A stretch of 64,000 bases of DNA from Tissierella simiarum. Lineage in GTDB: Bacteria > Bacillota > Clostridia > Tissierellales > Tissierellaceae. The stretch covers positions 1 to 64,000 of the forward strand of contig NZ_JAHLPM010000011.1 of the NCBI RefSeq assembly GCF_018917865.1, read 5' to 3'. The notes beneath the pieces were generated by a model. It was not told the DNA's origin. It did no database searches and worked only from the letters and a program-made list of their open reading frames with translations. Both the position numbers and the translations under genes were made by a program. The first letter of the stretch is position 1; each line of letters opens with the position of its first letter. Below, one piece after another: positions 25,228 to 34,997 of this stretch.

Positions 25228-26619
25228 TTGTTAAGTAATAAAGTGATAGAAAATGTTCTTTATGCAGCTTTATCAAAAGGGGGAGATTTTGCAGAGATTT
25301 TTGTTGAAGATAAATATAATACTAATATGAAGCTAGTAGGAGGATTATTAGAAACTAGCATTTCAGGAAGAGACTTTGGAGTTGGTATTAGAATATTTGA
25401 TAAATTAAATAGTATATACGCTTATACCAATGATTCTTCAGAGGAAAATTTAATAAAGGTGGCTAAAGAAGCTGCTGCTGCTTTACAATCATCAAAAATA
25501 GATTTAACTCTTAATTTCATAAAAAATGAATCTAGAAATCTTAGCCCAGTTAAGCTTTTACCTAGAACCATTACTAAAAAAGATAAATTGGATTTAATGA
25601 AAAAAGGTTATGAAAGTGCTAAAAATTATGATCCAGTTATTTCTCAAGTTAGTGTAAACTATCTAGATGAAGAACAGAATATCTTGATTGCTAATACTGA
25701 AGGATTATTAGCAGATGATAAAAGAGTGAGAACAAGAATAGCGGTCAGTTCTGTGGCTTCTAAAGATGGTGAAATGCAACAAGGATATCATGCACCAGGT
25801 GCTTCTATGGGTTTTGAATTCTTTGATAAAATAAATATTGAAGAGGTAGGTAAAGAAGCTTCAAGAATAGCTAAAACTATGGTTTATGCCGAACATTGCC
25901 CTAGTGGAGTTATGCCAGTTATTATAGACAATGAATTTGGTGGAGTATTATTCCATGAAGCTTGTGGTCATGGACTTGAAGCAACTTCTGTGGCTAAGGG
26001 AACATCTGTGTTTTGTGATAAGTTAGAACAAATGGTAGCATCTCCTTTAGTTACTGCTATTGATGATGGAACCATACCTAATGAATGGGGAACATTGAAC
26101 ATAGATGATGAAGGTACACCAACTCAGAGAAATGTTCTTATTGAAAATGGAATATTGAAAAGTTATTTAATAGATAAATTGAATGGTAGAAGAATGGGAA
26201 TGGATTCTACAGGTTCATCTAGAAGGCAGTCCTATAAATTTGCACCTACATCTAGAATGAATAATACTTATATAGCTGCAGGGGAATCTACTTTAAAAGA
26301 GATGATATCTAATACAGAGAAAGGATTATATGCAAAAAAATTAGGCGGCGGTAGCGTGAATACTTCTACTGGAGATTTTAATTTTGCTGTTATGGAAGGA
26401 TATTTAGTTGAAAATGGGAAAGTATTAAAGCCTGTAAGAGGAGCAACTTTAATAGGAAATGGAATAAAGGTGCTTGAACTTATAGATATGGTAGGAAACG
26501 ATTTGGAAATGGGACAAGGGATGTGTGGTTCTATTAGTGGATCAGTTCCTGTTAATGTTGGTCAACCATCTATAAGAGTTAAATCCTTAACAGTAGGCGG
26601 AAGAAAGGGGGATGAATAA
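25228..26619 (+). CDS. tldD: TldD metalloprotease subunit
   Basis: A 463-residue TldD/PmbA-family protein. The zinc motif HEACGH lies in VLFHEACGHGLEATSVAKGT, as in the catalytic TldD subunit, and the C-terminal GxGxC-like region MGQGMCGSISGSVPVN is present. TldD and TldE form a heterodimer that degrades unfolded peptides and matures some RiPP peptides. The start is TTG with AAAGGAGG seven bases before. It overlaps or abuts tldE in one operon. Confidence 0.93.
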   Translation: MLSNKVIENVLYAALSKGGDFAEIFVEDKYNTNMKLVGGLLETSISGRDFGVGIRIFDKLNSIYAYTNDSSEENLIKVAKEAAAALQSSKIDLTLNFIKNESRNLSPVKLLPRTITKKDKLDLMKKGYESAKNYDPVISQVSVNYLDEEQNILIANTEGLLADDKRVRTRIAVSSVASKDGEMQQGYHAPGASMGFEFFDKINIEEVGKEASRIAKTMVYAEHCPSGVMPVIIDNEFGGVLFHEACGHGLEATSVAKGTSVFCDKLEQMVASPLVTAIDDGTIPNEWGTLNIDDEGTPTQRNVLIENGILKSYLIDKLNGRRMGMDSTGSSRRQSYKFAPTSRMNNTYIAAGESTLKEMISNTEKGLYAKKLGGGSVNTSTGDFNFAVMEGYLVENGKVLKPVRGATLIGNGIKVLELIDMVGNDLEMGQGMCGSISGSVPVNVGQPSIRVKSLTVGGRKGDE

Positions 26620-26620
26620 T

Positions 26621-27973
26621 ATGGATTACAAGAAATTGGCTAATGATATATTTGAGCAAGGTAAAGATAAAATGGAAGAAATGGAGATTTTTATTCAAAA
26701 ATCTAAAGGTATCGAAATAAAAGTTTTTAATGGAGAAATAGACAAATATAGTATTTCCGAAAGTGGAGGTTTATCCTTAAGAGGAATTTCTAATGAAAAA
26801 ATGGGGTATGCCTATACAGAAAAAATTGATGAAAGCTCTATAGATATGTTAATAGATGAAGCTTTTGAAAATGGAAAATATATAGATTCTCTGGATAAAG
26901 AGAATATTTTTGCAGGATCTGATAAATATGAAGAAGTAGATAATTATAATGAAGGCTTAAATAATGTGGCTCTAGAGGACAAAATTGAATTTGTTAAAAA
27001 TTTAGAGAAAGAAGCTTTAGCTATTGATAATAAAGTTTTTGCTGTTGAAGACTGTGTATATGAGGATTTTGAAAGAAATAGATATTTAATAAATACAAAA
27101 GGAGTAGATTTATCGGATAAATCTAATGGTGCATTTTCATATATTTCAGTTATTGCTAAAGAAGGAGAAGATACTAAAACTGGATTAAGTTATAGAATAT
27201 CCAATGATTTCTCTAAATTCAATTATAAAGAAATGGCAAAGGAAGCAGTAGAAGAAGCTATATCTTTGTTAGGAGCTACTTCTATTAAATCGAACAATTA
27301 CCCAGTAGTATTTAAAAATCAAATATTCGCAGAGATCATTGGTGCTTTTATTCCTGTATTCTCAGCGGAAGAGGTTCAAAAAGGTTTATCTTTATTGAAA
27401 GATAAGATAGGAACTAAATTGGCTAATGAAAAATTGAGTATTGTAGATGATCCTTTCTTAAAAGGAGGATTTGCAACTAAAGCTTTTGATGATGAAGGAA
27501 CTAAAACTCAGTATAAAAAGATTATAGATAATGGAGTATTAAATACTTATCTACACAATTGGAAAACAGCAGAAAAAGATGGAATTGAGTCTACCGGAAA
27601 TGGTTGTAGAACATCTTATAAATCCTCATTATCCATATTTCCAACCAACCTATATGTAGAAAAAGGTGATAAAACTTTTGATGAATTAATAGGCAGCATA
27701 GATAATGGATTATATATTATTAATGTAGCAGGATTACATTCTGGATTAAATACTGTATCAGGTGATTACTCTCTATCCGCTTACGGATATGAAATAGAAA
27801 ATGGTAAAATTAAAAGGCCTGTGAATCAAATAACTATAGCAGGTAACTTGTATGAAACATTGATGAATATTGAAGAGATAGGAAATGATTTAAGTTTTAC
27901 CACAGCCATGGGAGGGGCTTTTGTAGGATCACCTTCAGTTAAAATAAAGTCAATATCGGTTGCAGGAGAATAA
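26621..27973 (+). CDS. tldE: TldE/PmbA protease subunit
   Basis: A 450-residue partner of TldD. It is collinear with TldD but lacks the HEXXXH zinc motif, as expected for TldE/PmbA; it has FATKAFDDEGTKTQ and GLHSGLNTVSGDYSLSAYGY. The ATG at 26621 has correct spacing from AAAGGGGG; an in-frame ATG at 26612 directly abuts that site. It ends the operon at the palindrome at 27977. Confidence 0.92.
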   Translation: MDYKKLANDIFEQGKDKMEEMEIFIQKSKGIEIKVFNGEIDKYSISESGGLSLRGISNEKMGYAYTEKIDESSIDMLIDEAFENGKYIDSLDKENIFAGSDKYEEVDNYNEGLNNVALEDKIEFVKNLEKEALAIDNKVFAVEDCVYEDFERNRYLINTKGVDLSDKSNGAFSYISVIAKEGEDTKTGLSYRISNDFSKFNYKEMAKEAVEEAISLLGATSIKSNNYPVVFKNQIFAEIIGAFIPVFSAEEVQKGLSLLKDKIGTKLANEKLSIVDDPFLKGGFATKAFDDEGTKTQYKKIIDNGVLNTYLHNWKTAEKDGIESTGNGCRTSYKSSLSIFPTNLYVEKGDKTFDELIGSIDNGLYIINVAGLHSGLNTVSGDYSLSAYGYEIENGKIKRPVNQITIAGNLYETLMNIEEIGNDLSFTTAMGGAFVGSPSVKIKSISVAGE

Positions 27974-27976
27974 TTA

Positions 27977-28000
27977 AAAGGGTAGACTAGTCTACCCTTT
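27977..28000. terminator. Bidirectional terminator between tldE and DUF378 gene
   Basis: AAAGGGTAGACTAGTCTACCCTTT is a perfect 24-bp palindrome with A-rich and T-rich flanks. It serves both convergent genes and overlaps the DUF378 stop codon. Confidence 0.75.
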
Positions 28001-28184
28001 CTTTATCATCAAATAAGAACTTAAAGGAATATATTCCTGCCAAGCCAACCAAACCATATACTATTCTACTTAGAGCAGAGGCTGATCCTCCAAACAATGT
28101 AGCCACTAAATCAAATCGAAATAAGGAGATTAGTCCCCAGTTCAGGGCTCCAATAATTACAAGTATTAAAGCTAATGTATCCAT
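27987..28184 (-). CDS. DUF378 family small membrane protein
   Basis: A 65-residue protein with two hydrophobic helices: DTLALILVIIGALNWGLIS and IVYGLVGLAGIYSF. The ALNWGL signature defines DUF378. Function is unknown. The ATG at 28184 is chosen because TAAGGAGTGATTTA precedes it; the longer reading frame upstream has no ribosome site. Confidence 0.85.
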   Translation of the reverse strand: MDTLALILVIIGALNWGLISLFRFDLVATLFGGSASALSRIVYGLVGLAGIYSFKFLFDDKERVD

Positions 28185-28314
28185 TAAATCACTCCTTAAA
28201 CTTTTCTTATAGATATTATTCCATAGTTTTAAATTAATATTCAAATTCTAGTAACCATAAATAACTCTGTATCATAATATGAATTGAGGAATAAATTATG
28301 AGGAGGTTATTGGA

Positions 28315-28506
28315 ATGACGGAAGAACTTAATCTAGTTACAACGAAAGGAAGAGGATTTTTCGATTCTTTTGGTGGAGAAGATTCACTTCTGTTCTTTTT
28401 TTTAATATTAGTAGTATTCTTCTGTAATTGTGGAATGTTTGATGCAGGAGATGATTCACTACTATTTTTCTTCCTTCTTTTAGTGTTACTTTTCTGTAAC
28501 TGTTAA
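28315..28506 (+). CDS. YjcZ-like small hydrophobic Cys-tailed protein with internal duplication
   Basis: A 63-residue protein. Two copies of a DSLLFFFLxLVxxFCNC unit (about residues 23-39 and 47-63) follow a polar N-terminus. This hydrophobic, Cys-ended unit is typical of YjcZ/YnzH-like small proteins, often found in spores. The duplication inside one gene is unusual. The start follows AGGAGGTTATTGGA and a good terminator lies 16 bp downstream. CATAATAT upstream (about 28272) resembles a sporulation sigma -10, but this is weak. Confidence 0.7.
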   Translation: MTEELNLVTTKGRGFFDSFGGEDSLLFFFLILVVFFCNCGMFDAGDDSLLFFFLLLVLLFCNC

Positions 28507-28521
28507 TCTTACCTATTACTT

Positions 28522-28549
28522 AAAATCCCGTATAGTACGGGATTTTTTT
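28522..28549 (+). terminator. Terminator after the YjcZ-like gene
   Basis: AAATCCCGTA/TACGGGATTT with a TAG loop is followed by T7. Confidence 0.9.
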
Positions 28550-28599
28550 CGTTAATAGAGGAATAATAAATATGTAAAATTAGAAAAGGAGGCAAAAAG

Positions 28600-29982
28600 T
28601 TGAAAAAGAATTGTTATTTTTTATTTTTAATAGTATGTATAATATTTATTGTTTCTTGTTCACCTAAAACTATTAACAGGGGAGATAATAGAAATAAGAT
28701 TGTAGAAGAGGAAAAACAATTAAATAAAGATGTACGCTACGACGAAAATTATTTAGAATCAAACATTAACGATATTAATATAAGGGAAGATGAAGATATA
28801 ACAGAAAGTGCAATAAAGAGAGGTAGTATTGACTACTTGTTATCTTCGAACCAAGATACAATGAAAAATTCTAACTTAGGTATAAGTTTAGCTAATGTTC
28901 TTGTAACTAAAACATTTAATTTAGAGAAAAAGAGAAATTTTGATATAGATCTAATGTATAATAAGTATTTAATGCCAAATGATTATATTGTAATAACCGA
29001 GGAAAAAACAAATATATATAATAGTCCAATGGAAGAAAGAACTGTTTTAAGTGAAGCATATCTTTATGAAAAGATAAAGGTAATTAATGAATTGGAAGGA
29101 AGTCAGATCAATGAAAAAAATATGAATAAATGGTACTCTATAGCTTGGACTAACAAAAATGGAGAATTGTCCTATGGGTTTATTCCTGAAAATGTGGGGT
29201 TGCTTCGGACATTTAGGTTTGATAAAATGTATGATTCTATTATAGAATTTGAAAAACAATTAAAAAATAGTAGATATGGATATGTATCTAACTATAAGAA
29301 CATAAACGGAGCTCCTCCGTTAATCAATAATAAAAACACAGATAAATTCGGTATTAATGCTTATCAAAGTGCTCCTTTATATTATAATTTAAAGGACATG
29401 AAAGAAATGAGGTATGTACCTGATGGTATGATAGTATTCATTTTAGATGAATCTAATGAATACTTTAAAGTAAAGATAATGGACTATGAAGGCGAATATT
29501 GGATACCTAAAAAATATGTATCTCTTGAAAACAATTTAAATGTTTTATTAAAGGCAGTCGTTGTAGATATTAACAATCAAAATGAAGGAGTATTTGAAAA
29601 AAGAGGAGATAGATGGACTTTGGTCTCTTATGGATTAGCTACTACGGGTGTTCAGGGGACATATACTTTCGAAACTCCTGTAGGAAAATTTAAGGTATTA
29701 GAAAAGAAAGATAGATTTTATTATTTAAATGATATCACTAAAGAAATTGCTGGGTATGCTCCTTATGGTATTAGATTTGCTCAAGGAGCTTATATACATG
29801 GAGTTCCTGTTGAATATATTAAAAGTGATGGAGAAAACATTGATCCAGGACATAAAGAATTCTTATTTACAATTGGAACTGTTCCCAGATCCCATAAATG
29901 TGTAAGAAACTATACAAGTCATGCTAAGTATCTATATGATTGGGTAGATACAAACAATACAGGGGTAATAGTTTTTAAGTAA
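28600..29982 (+). CDS. Lipoprotein with YkuD (L,D-transpeptidase) domain
   Basis: A 460-residue secreted lipoprotein. The signal peptide ends in a lipobox (IVSC, Cys20). Residues 120-200 and 250-300 look like two SH3-like modules. The C-terminal 140 residues are a YkuD domain with IHGVPV. The active-site motif reads SHKCVR (Cys434), with Lys433 where nearly all family members have Gly. The cysteine and histidine remain, so activity is possible but uncertain. The start is TTG behind AAAAGGAGG. It would act on cell-wall or cortex peptidoglycan. Confidence 0.8.
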   Translation: MKKNCYFLFLIVCIIFIVSCSPKTINRGDNRNKIVEEEKQLNKDVRYDENYLESNINDINIREDEDITESAIKRGSIDYLLSSNQDTMKNSNLGISLANVLVTKTFNLEKKRNFDIDLMYNKYLMPNDYIVITEEKTNIYNSPMEERTVLSEAYLYEKIKVINELEGSQINEKNMNKWYSIAWTNKNGELSYGFIPENVGLLRTFRFDKMYDSIIEFEKQLKNSRYGYVSNYKNINGAPPLINNKNTDKFGINAYQSAPLYYNLKDMKEMRYVPDGMIVFILDESNEYFKVKIMDYEGEYWIPKKYVSLENNLNVLLKAVVVDINNQNEGVFEKRGDRWTLVSYGLATTGVQGTYTFETPVGKFKVLEKKDRFYYLNDITKEIAGYAPYGIRFAQGAYIHGVPVEYIKSDGENIDPGHKEFLFTIGTVPRSHKCVRNYTSHAKYLYDWVDTNNTGVIVFK

Positions 29983-30047
29983 TATATGTTTTGAAAATAA
30001 TAATTTTATGGTACAATATGTAAAAGTAGATAAAAGGGGGAATTTCT

Positions 30048-31640
30048 ATTTTTATACTATTGAAATTATTATTAATGGTTATTTTCTATTGTGTTATTAT
30101 TTACATTCCAAAAGGAATATATTTTTTCATTACAGTAGGCACATTAATCATATTAGAAATAGCATCATGTATGTATTTAAATAAAAAGAATAAGGTTATG
30201 AAGGAAATACAACTGGGGATACAAGAAGTAGCAGAGGGAAACTTATCAAAAAAGTTTAAATCAAATTACAAGAAATATGATAAAATAACTAAAAATCTAA
30301 ATATAATATTACATAACTACAGAGAGGCACTATCACAAATCACCTATTCTTCACATCAAATTTCCGGAATAACTAAAGATGTAGCTTTATCTACTGAAGG
30401 AACAAATCGAGCAATTAACCAAGTTGCTAAAGGAATAGAAAATATAGCTTTGGGAGCAGAAGAACAAGAACATAAATTGATGGAATTATTATCAATGAGT
30501 AGTAATTTAGAAAGTATTTCTCAAGAGACCACTTCCGAAAATAAAAATGCTTATGCACAGTGGAGTCAAACAAACCAATCATTTATAAACACGAAAGCAG
30601 ATTTAGAAAGATTGATTTCAAATATGAATCATAGGGTGTCTAAAAATGAGAAGCTAATTAAACAAACTGAGATTATCTCCAATAATATTGAAGAAATAAA
30701 CAAAATTGTTGATATGGTAAAAGGAATATCTGCGCAAACTAATCTTCTAGCATTAAATGCTGCAATTGAATCTGCAAGGGCAGGGGAATACGGTAAAGGA
30801 TTTTCAGTAGTAGCAGATGAAGTTAGAAAATTAGCAGAAATGTCAGCTCAAGCTACTGATAAAATAAATTCCATGATTAAAGAATTTGGACAAGATATAG
30901 AAGATCTTCTTTTAAATCTTCAAGATAGTATAGCAAAGGAGCAAGATGATTCTGAATTTATACGGACAACCCAAAACTCTTTTGAAGAAACTAATAATTC
31001 TTTAAATGCTGTTAATGATGTAATTAAGAGAATTGATGAAAAAATGGAATTACAATCAAAGGAAATAGTTAAAATTATTTATAATTTAAAAACAATATCT
31101 AAAATTGCTGAAGAAGCTGCTTCTGGGACTCAAGAAATATCAGCTTCTATAGAAGAACAAACAGCCATTATAGATGAAATAGATAACAATGCTCAATATC
31201 TAGATACCATGAGTAAACAACTTGATACTATTATTACACATCATTCAAAGATTACCATGGATCAAAATACACTAAATAAAATAATTGAGAAAAATGTTGA
31301 AATTTTAAATGATATAAGAAAAGAAAAAGATATAAGAACTTTTAATAAAGGTAAACATATACATATATATCAGAATATGATAAAGAGAAATCCTAAGATT
31401 AGCTCAATATATTTATATGATATAAAAGGAAGATTGGTGTCTGCCAGTGAAAATATTGAAGATATAGATGTAACAAATAGACCTTGGTTTGTAGAAGCAT
31501 TAAAAGATGATATATATATTTCAGATTTTTATATTAGTATTGATACTAATAGTTTTTGTTTGACTATTTCAGCACAAATAAGAGATATAAATGATGACTT
31601 AAATGGAGTTATAGGTATTGATATTGAAATAGAAAGCTGA
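30048..31640 (+). CDS. Methyl-accepting chemotaxis protein with C-terminal Cache-like domain
   Basis: A chemoreceptor of about 530 residues. Two membrane helices are near the N-terminus with almost no extracellular loop. A short HAMP-like helix follows, then the conserved MCP signalling tip ([18 protein letters not shown], about residues 229-246) inside a long coiled coil. The last 100 residues ([35 protein letters not shown]) look like half of a PDC/Cache sensor, here in the cytoplasm. The first usual start, TTG at 30060, is 19 bases from AAAGGGGG; the in-frame ATT at 30048 is at seven, so an AUU start is likely. Confidence 0.8.
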   Translation: MFILLKLLLMVIFYCVIIYIPKGIYFFITVGTLIILEIASCMYLNKKNKVMKEIQLGIQEVAEGNLSKKFKSNYKKYDKITKNLNIILHNYREALSQITYSSHQISGITKDVALSTEGTNRAINQVAKGIENIALGAEEQEHKLMELLSMSSNLESISQETTSENKNAYAQWSQTNQSFINTKADLERLISNMNHRVSKNEKLIKQTEIISNNIEEINKIVDMVKGISAQTNLLALNAAIESARAGEYGKGFSVVADEVRKLAEMSAQATDKINSMIKEFGQDIEDLLLNLQDSIAKEQDDSEFIRTTQNSFEETNNSLNAVNDVIKRIDEKMELQSKEIVKIIYNLKTISKIAEEAASGTQEISASIEEQTAIIDEIDNNAQYLDTMSKQLDTIITHHSKITMDQNTLNKIIEKNVEILNDIRKEKDIRTFNKGKHIHIYQNMIKRNPKISSIYLYDIKGRLVSASENIEDIDVTNRPWFVEALKDDIYISDFYISIDTNSFCLTISAQIRDINDDLNGVIGIDIEIES

Positions 31641-31677
31641 TATTATAGCAAATATAATTATAGGGTAGGTGACACTT

Positions 31678-32058
31678 ATGTTTAGTCCATTTGATGACTT
31701 CATGTTTTCAGCTATTCCAATCTTTGGTTCTATCATTTTTGTAATAGTTATTGTTGGATTTATAGTAACTATTTTTAAATCAATAAAACAGTGGAATTAT
31801 AATAACGCTCAGCCTGTTCTTAGTGTTGAGGCAAAAGTAGTAGGGAAAAGAGCAGATGTATCAAGGCATCATCATAACAATGATGGTCATATGCATAGTC
31901 ATACATCTACAACATACTATGTTACTTTTGAAGTAGAAAGTAAAGATAGAATAGAATTTAAAGTTTCTAGTAAAGAATATGGATTATTAGCTGAAAACGA
32001 TATGGGAAAATTAACTTTTCAGGGTACTAGATATCTTGAATTTGAAAGAGTTAAGTAG
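31678..32058 (+). CDS. DUF2500 family membrane protein
   Basis: A 126-residue protein with one N-terminal transmembrane helix (about residues 10-35), then a soluble domain with PVLSVEAKVVGKR, a His-rich stretch (RHHHNNDGHMHSH) and TTYYVTFEVES. This matches DUF2500, whose function is unknown. The His-rich loop could bind metal. The ATG at 31678 is used because GTAGGTGACACTT precedes it. Confidence 0.82.
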   Translation: MFSPFDDFMFSAIPIFGSIIFVIVIVGFIVTIFKSIKQWNYNNAQPVLSVEAKVVGKRADVSRHHHNNDGHMHSHTSTTYYVTFEVESKDRIEFKVSSKEYGLLAENDMGKLTFQGTRYLEFERVK

Positions 32059-32086
32059 GATAAAATAATATAAATAGATTTTATTT

Positions 32087-32137
32087 AAAATTAATGACGC
32101 TCTAAGAGTAAGAACTCTGGAGCGTCATTAATTTTAA
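32087..32137 (+). terminator. Terminator before ppsA
   Basis: The long stem AAATTAATGACGCTC/GAGCGTCATTAATTT has an inner AGAGT/ACTCT helix, followed by a short T/A tail. Confidence 0.75.
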
Positions 32138-32243
32138 AGTAGAAATATAAAAAAATTTATAAAAAAATATTTAAATAGTATAGCACATTTAAATATTTAT
32201 GTTATAATATATATAAACAAATAGCAATTAGGAGGTTACATTG

Positions 32244-34610
32244 ATGAGTGAATTCAAATACATTAAATGGTTTAACGAAATAGATAAAAATGACATACCA
32301 GTAGTTGGAGGTAAGGGAGCTAACTTAGGTGAACTTACACAAAAAGGACTAGATGTTCCACCAGGATTTTGTATTACAGCAGGAGCTTACATTCATTTCA
32401 TTGATTATGCAGGACTAGATGATACTATAAAAGAATTAGTCATAGGACTAGATGAAGAAAATTCCATAGAACTTCAAAATACAAGTTCTCAAATACAAGA
32501 TAGAATTAATAAAGCTGAAATTCCAGAAGATTTAAAACTAGAAATCATAAAAGCTTATAAAGAGTTTAGCAACAAAGTAAATCTAGAAAATCCTGAAGTA
32601 GCTGTAAGAAGCTCTGCAACAGCAGAAGATTTACCAGAAGCCTCCTTTGCAGGGCAACAAGATACTTATCTACACATAAGTGGAGAAGAAGAACTAATCA
32701 ACTATGTTAGAAGATGTTGGGCTTCCCTTTGGACAGCAAGAGCAATTTATTACAGAGAGAAGCAAAACTTTGATCACTTTGATGTATCTTTAAGCGTAGT
32801 AATTCAGAAGATGGTTAATAGTGAAAAATCAGGAGTAATGTTTACTGCTAACCCTGTAAATAACAATACTGATGAAATGATGATAAATGCTAGCTGGGGA
32901 TTAGGAGAAGCAGTAGTATCCGGGACAGTAACACCAGATGAATATATTATAAGTAAAGGCAAGAAAGAAATCATAGAAAAACATATTGCAGAGAAAATCT
33001 TAATGATAGTAAAAAAAGATAATGGAGTTGGAACGGCTGAAATTAATGTAGGAGATTATATAGGTTTTGATAGCATTAATAAGCAATGTTTATCGGATGA
33101 AGAAATAATGAAGTTAGCCAATTATGGTTTAAAAATAGAAGAGATGTATGGAAGTCATCAAGATATAGAATGGGGATTTGATAAAGATACTAAGGAACTT
33201 TATATACTTCAGTCAAGACCAATAACAACTATAAAAGGAGAAAATAAAATGAGTGAAACAAAAGAACAGAAAGAATTAAAAATGCTTGTCAAAGGATTAC
33301 CAGCTTCCCCTGGAATAGGTAGTGGAAAGGTTAAGAATATAAAAGATATTTCTGAAATTTCAAGGGTAGAAGATGGGGATATTTTAGTAACAGTAATGAC
33401 TAATCCAGATATGGTACCAGCTATGAGAAGAGCTTGTGCTGTAGTTACCGACGAAGGTGGAAGAACTTGTCATGCTGCTATAGTTTCTAGAGAACTTGGG
33501 ATTCCTTGTATAGTTGGTGCAAAATCAGCAAGTGAAGTGTTAACAGAAGGCATGGATATAACTGTTGATGCAACAAGAGGAGTAGTTTATGAAGGAATAG
33601 TAATGAAGGAAGAAAAGAAGGACTCAAAAGAAAGTGCTGCTAATAGTAGTGGAATAGCTTTCAGTGAAGAAATGTTACATCAATTAGCACCAATAACAGC
33701 AACTAAGATATATATGAATCTAGGAGAGCCTTCATTAATAGGAAGATATAAGCATTTACCTTTAGATGGAATTGGTTTAATGAGAACAGAATTTATTTTT
33801 ACAAATATGATTGGTGCTCATCCAATGTATTTAGTGAAGACAGGTCAAGGGCAACTTTTAATAGATAAAATGGCTGAGGGAATAATGCTAGTGGCTCAGG
33901 AGATTTATCCAAGACCAGTTGTAGTAAGATTATCTGACTTTAGAACAAACGAATTTAGAGGACTAAAGGGCGGAGACGAAGTAGAGCCAATAGAAGCAAA
34001 TCCGATGATTGGCTGGAGAGGGGTATCTAGATATATTTCTCCTGAATATGAAGAAGGTTTTAGATTAGAATGTAGAGCTATGAAGAAGGTAAGGGAAGAG
34101 TATGGATTAACAAATGTTTATGCAATGTTACCTTTCGTAAGAACTACTTGGGAATTAAAGAAAGTTAAAGAGATAATGGCAGAAGAAGGTCTAGTTCAGG
34201 ATAAAAGCTTTAAAATTTGGATAATGGCAGAAGTACCATCTGTAGTATTTGAAGCAGAAGAGTTTGCTCAAATGGTAGATGGATTTAGTATAGGAAGTAA
34301 TGACTTAACTCAACTTGTAATGGGTGCTGACAGAGATTCTGGTATATTAAATAATATGGGATATTTTGATGAAAGAAATGAAGCTGTAAAAAGAGCTATA
34401 TCTATCCTTATAAAAGCAGCTCATAAATATGGAAAAACAATATCCATCTGTGGTCAAGGACCATCTCAATATCCAGAATTTGCAGAGTTCCTAGTACAAG
34501 AAGGCATTGATAGTATGAGTGTAAATCCAGATACAGTAGCTTATACAAGAAGATTAGTTGCTGCAGTAGAACAAAGAATGATATTAAATAAGATTAGAGA
34601 AAACAAATAA
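32244..34610 (+). CDS. ppsA: Phosphoenolpyruvate synthase
   Basis: A 788-residue protein with the full architecture. The N-terminal PEP/pyruvate-binding ATP-grasp domain (residues 1-330; GGKGANLGEL, VRSSATAEDLPEASFAGQQ) is followed by the phosphohistidine swivel domain (GGRTCHAAIVSRE, His410) and a C-terminal PEP TIM-barrel (residues 480-785; GLMRTEF, SIGSNDLTQL, ISICGQGPS). It converts pyruvate to PEP for gluconeogenesis. The ATG at 32244 follows AGGAGG; TATAAT at 32203-32208 is its likely -10. It stands as a single-gene unit. Confidence 0.95.
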   Translation: MSEFKYIKWFNEIDKNDIPVVGGKGANLGELTQKGLDVPPGFCITAGAYIHFIDYAGLDDTIKELVIGLDEENSIELQNTSSQIQDRINKAEIPEDLKLEIIKAYKEFSNKVNLENPEVAVRSSATAEDLPEASFAGQQDTYLHISGEEELINYVRRCWASLWTARAIYYREKQNFDHFDVSLSVVIQKMVNSEKSGVMFTANPVNNNTDEMMINASWGLGEAVVSGTVTPDEYIISKGKKEIIEKHIAEKILMIVKKDNGVGTAEINVGDYIGFDSINKQCLSDEEIMKLANYGLKIEEMYGSHQDIEWGFDKDTKELYILQSRPITTIKGENKMSETKEQKELKMLVKGLPASPGIGSGKVKNIKDISEISRVEDGDILVTVMTNPDMVPAMRRACAVVTDEGGRTCHAAIVSRELGIPCIVGAKSASEVLTEGMDITVDATRGVVYEGIVMKEEKKDSKESAANSSGIAFSEEMLHQLAPITATKIYMNLGEPSLIGRYKHLPLDGIGLMRTEFIFTNMIGAHPMYLVKTGQGQLLIDKMAEGIMLVAQEIYPRPVVVRLSDFRTNEFRGLKGGDEVEPIEANPMIGWRGVSRYISPEYEEGFRLECRAMKKVREEYGLTNVYAMLPFVRTTWELKKVKEIMAEEGLVQDKSFKIWIMAEVPSVVFEAEEFAQMVDGFSIGSNDLTQLVMGADRDSGILNNMGYFDERNEAVKRAISILIKAAHKYGKTISICGQGPSQYPEFAEFLVQEGIDSMSVNPDTVAYTRRLVAAVEQRMILNKIRENK

Positions 34611-34630
34611 ATATAGAATAAATTATTTTA

Positions 34631-34664
34631 AAAAGATACTGCTAAAAAGGCAGTATCTTTTTTT
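34631..34664 (+). terminator. ppsA terminator
   Basis: AAAAGATACTGC/GCAGTATCTTTT with a 7-base loop runs into a T-rich tail. Confidence 0.85.
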
Positions 34665-34930
34665 ATGGAAATTTAAAGACTGTTGGAAAAAGTTGTTTTT
34701 ATAAAACTTTTAAAATTTTTTATCGTTATGCTATATTTCCTCTTTCGGCAAAATTTTCTTTACGTCTAATATATAATTAAGCTAGAATACTAAAAATATC
34801 CAGTAATCCCATCTAAATATATTTTCTCATTTCAAATTTAACTTCTAAATATCTAATGTTTTTGTTAAAATTTCTAAGAATTTGTTTAGTTTATGTAGTA
34901 AAAGTATTTACTAGAATTCCATAAAATGGG
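34665..34930. other. AT-rich intergenic region, no gene seen
   Basis: I find no supported ORF, RNA hairpin or repeat here. It precedes the special promoter of the sigma-factor operon. Confidence 0.5.
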
Positions 34931-34962
34931 TTTACACTTTAACTCTTTTTACATCTTTATTA
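34931..34962 (+). promoter_or_regulatory. Promoter of the sigma/holin operon, TcdR-type
   Basis: TTTACA (34931-34936), 18 bases and CTTTAT (34955-34960) within ACATCTTTATTA. The same 12-base -10 region and spacing occur at 35799-35830. TTTACA with a C/T-rich -10 resembles promoters of the TcdR/UviA/BotR sigma group, so the operon is probably self-activated. Confidence 0.6.
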
Positions 34963-34997
34963 AGTAAATAAATATGATTTCAGAGGAGGTTAGATAG

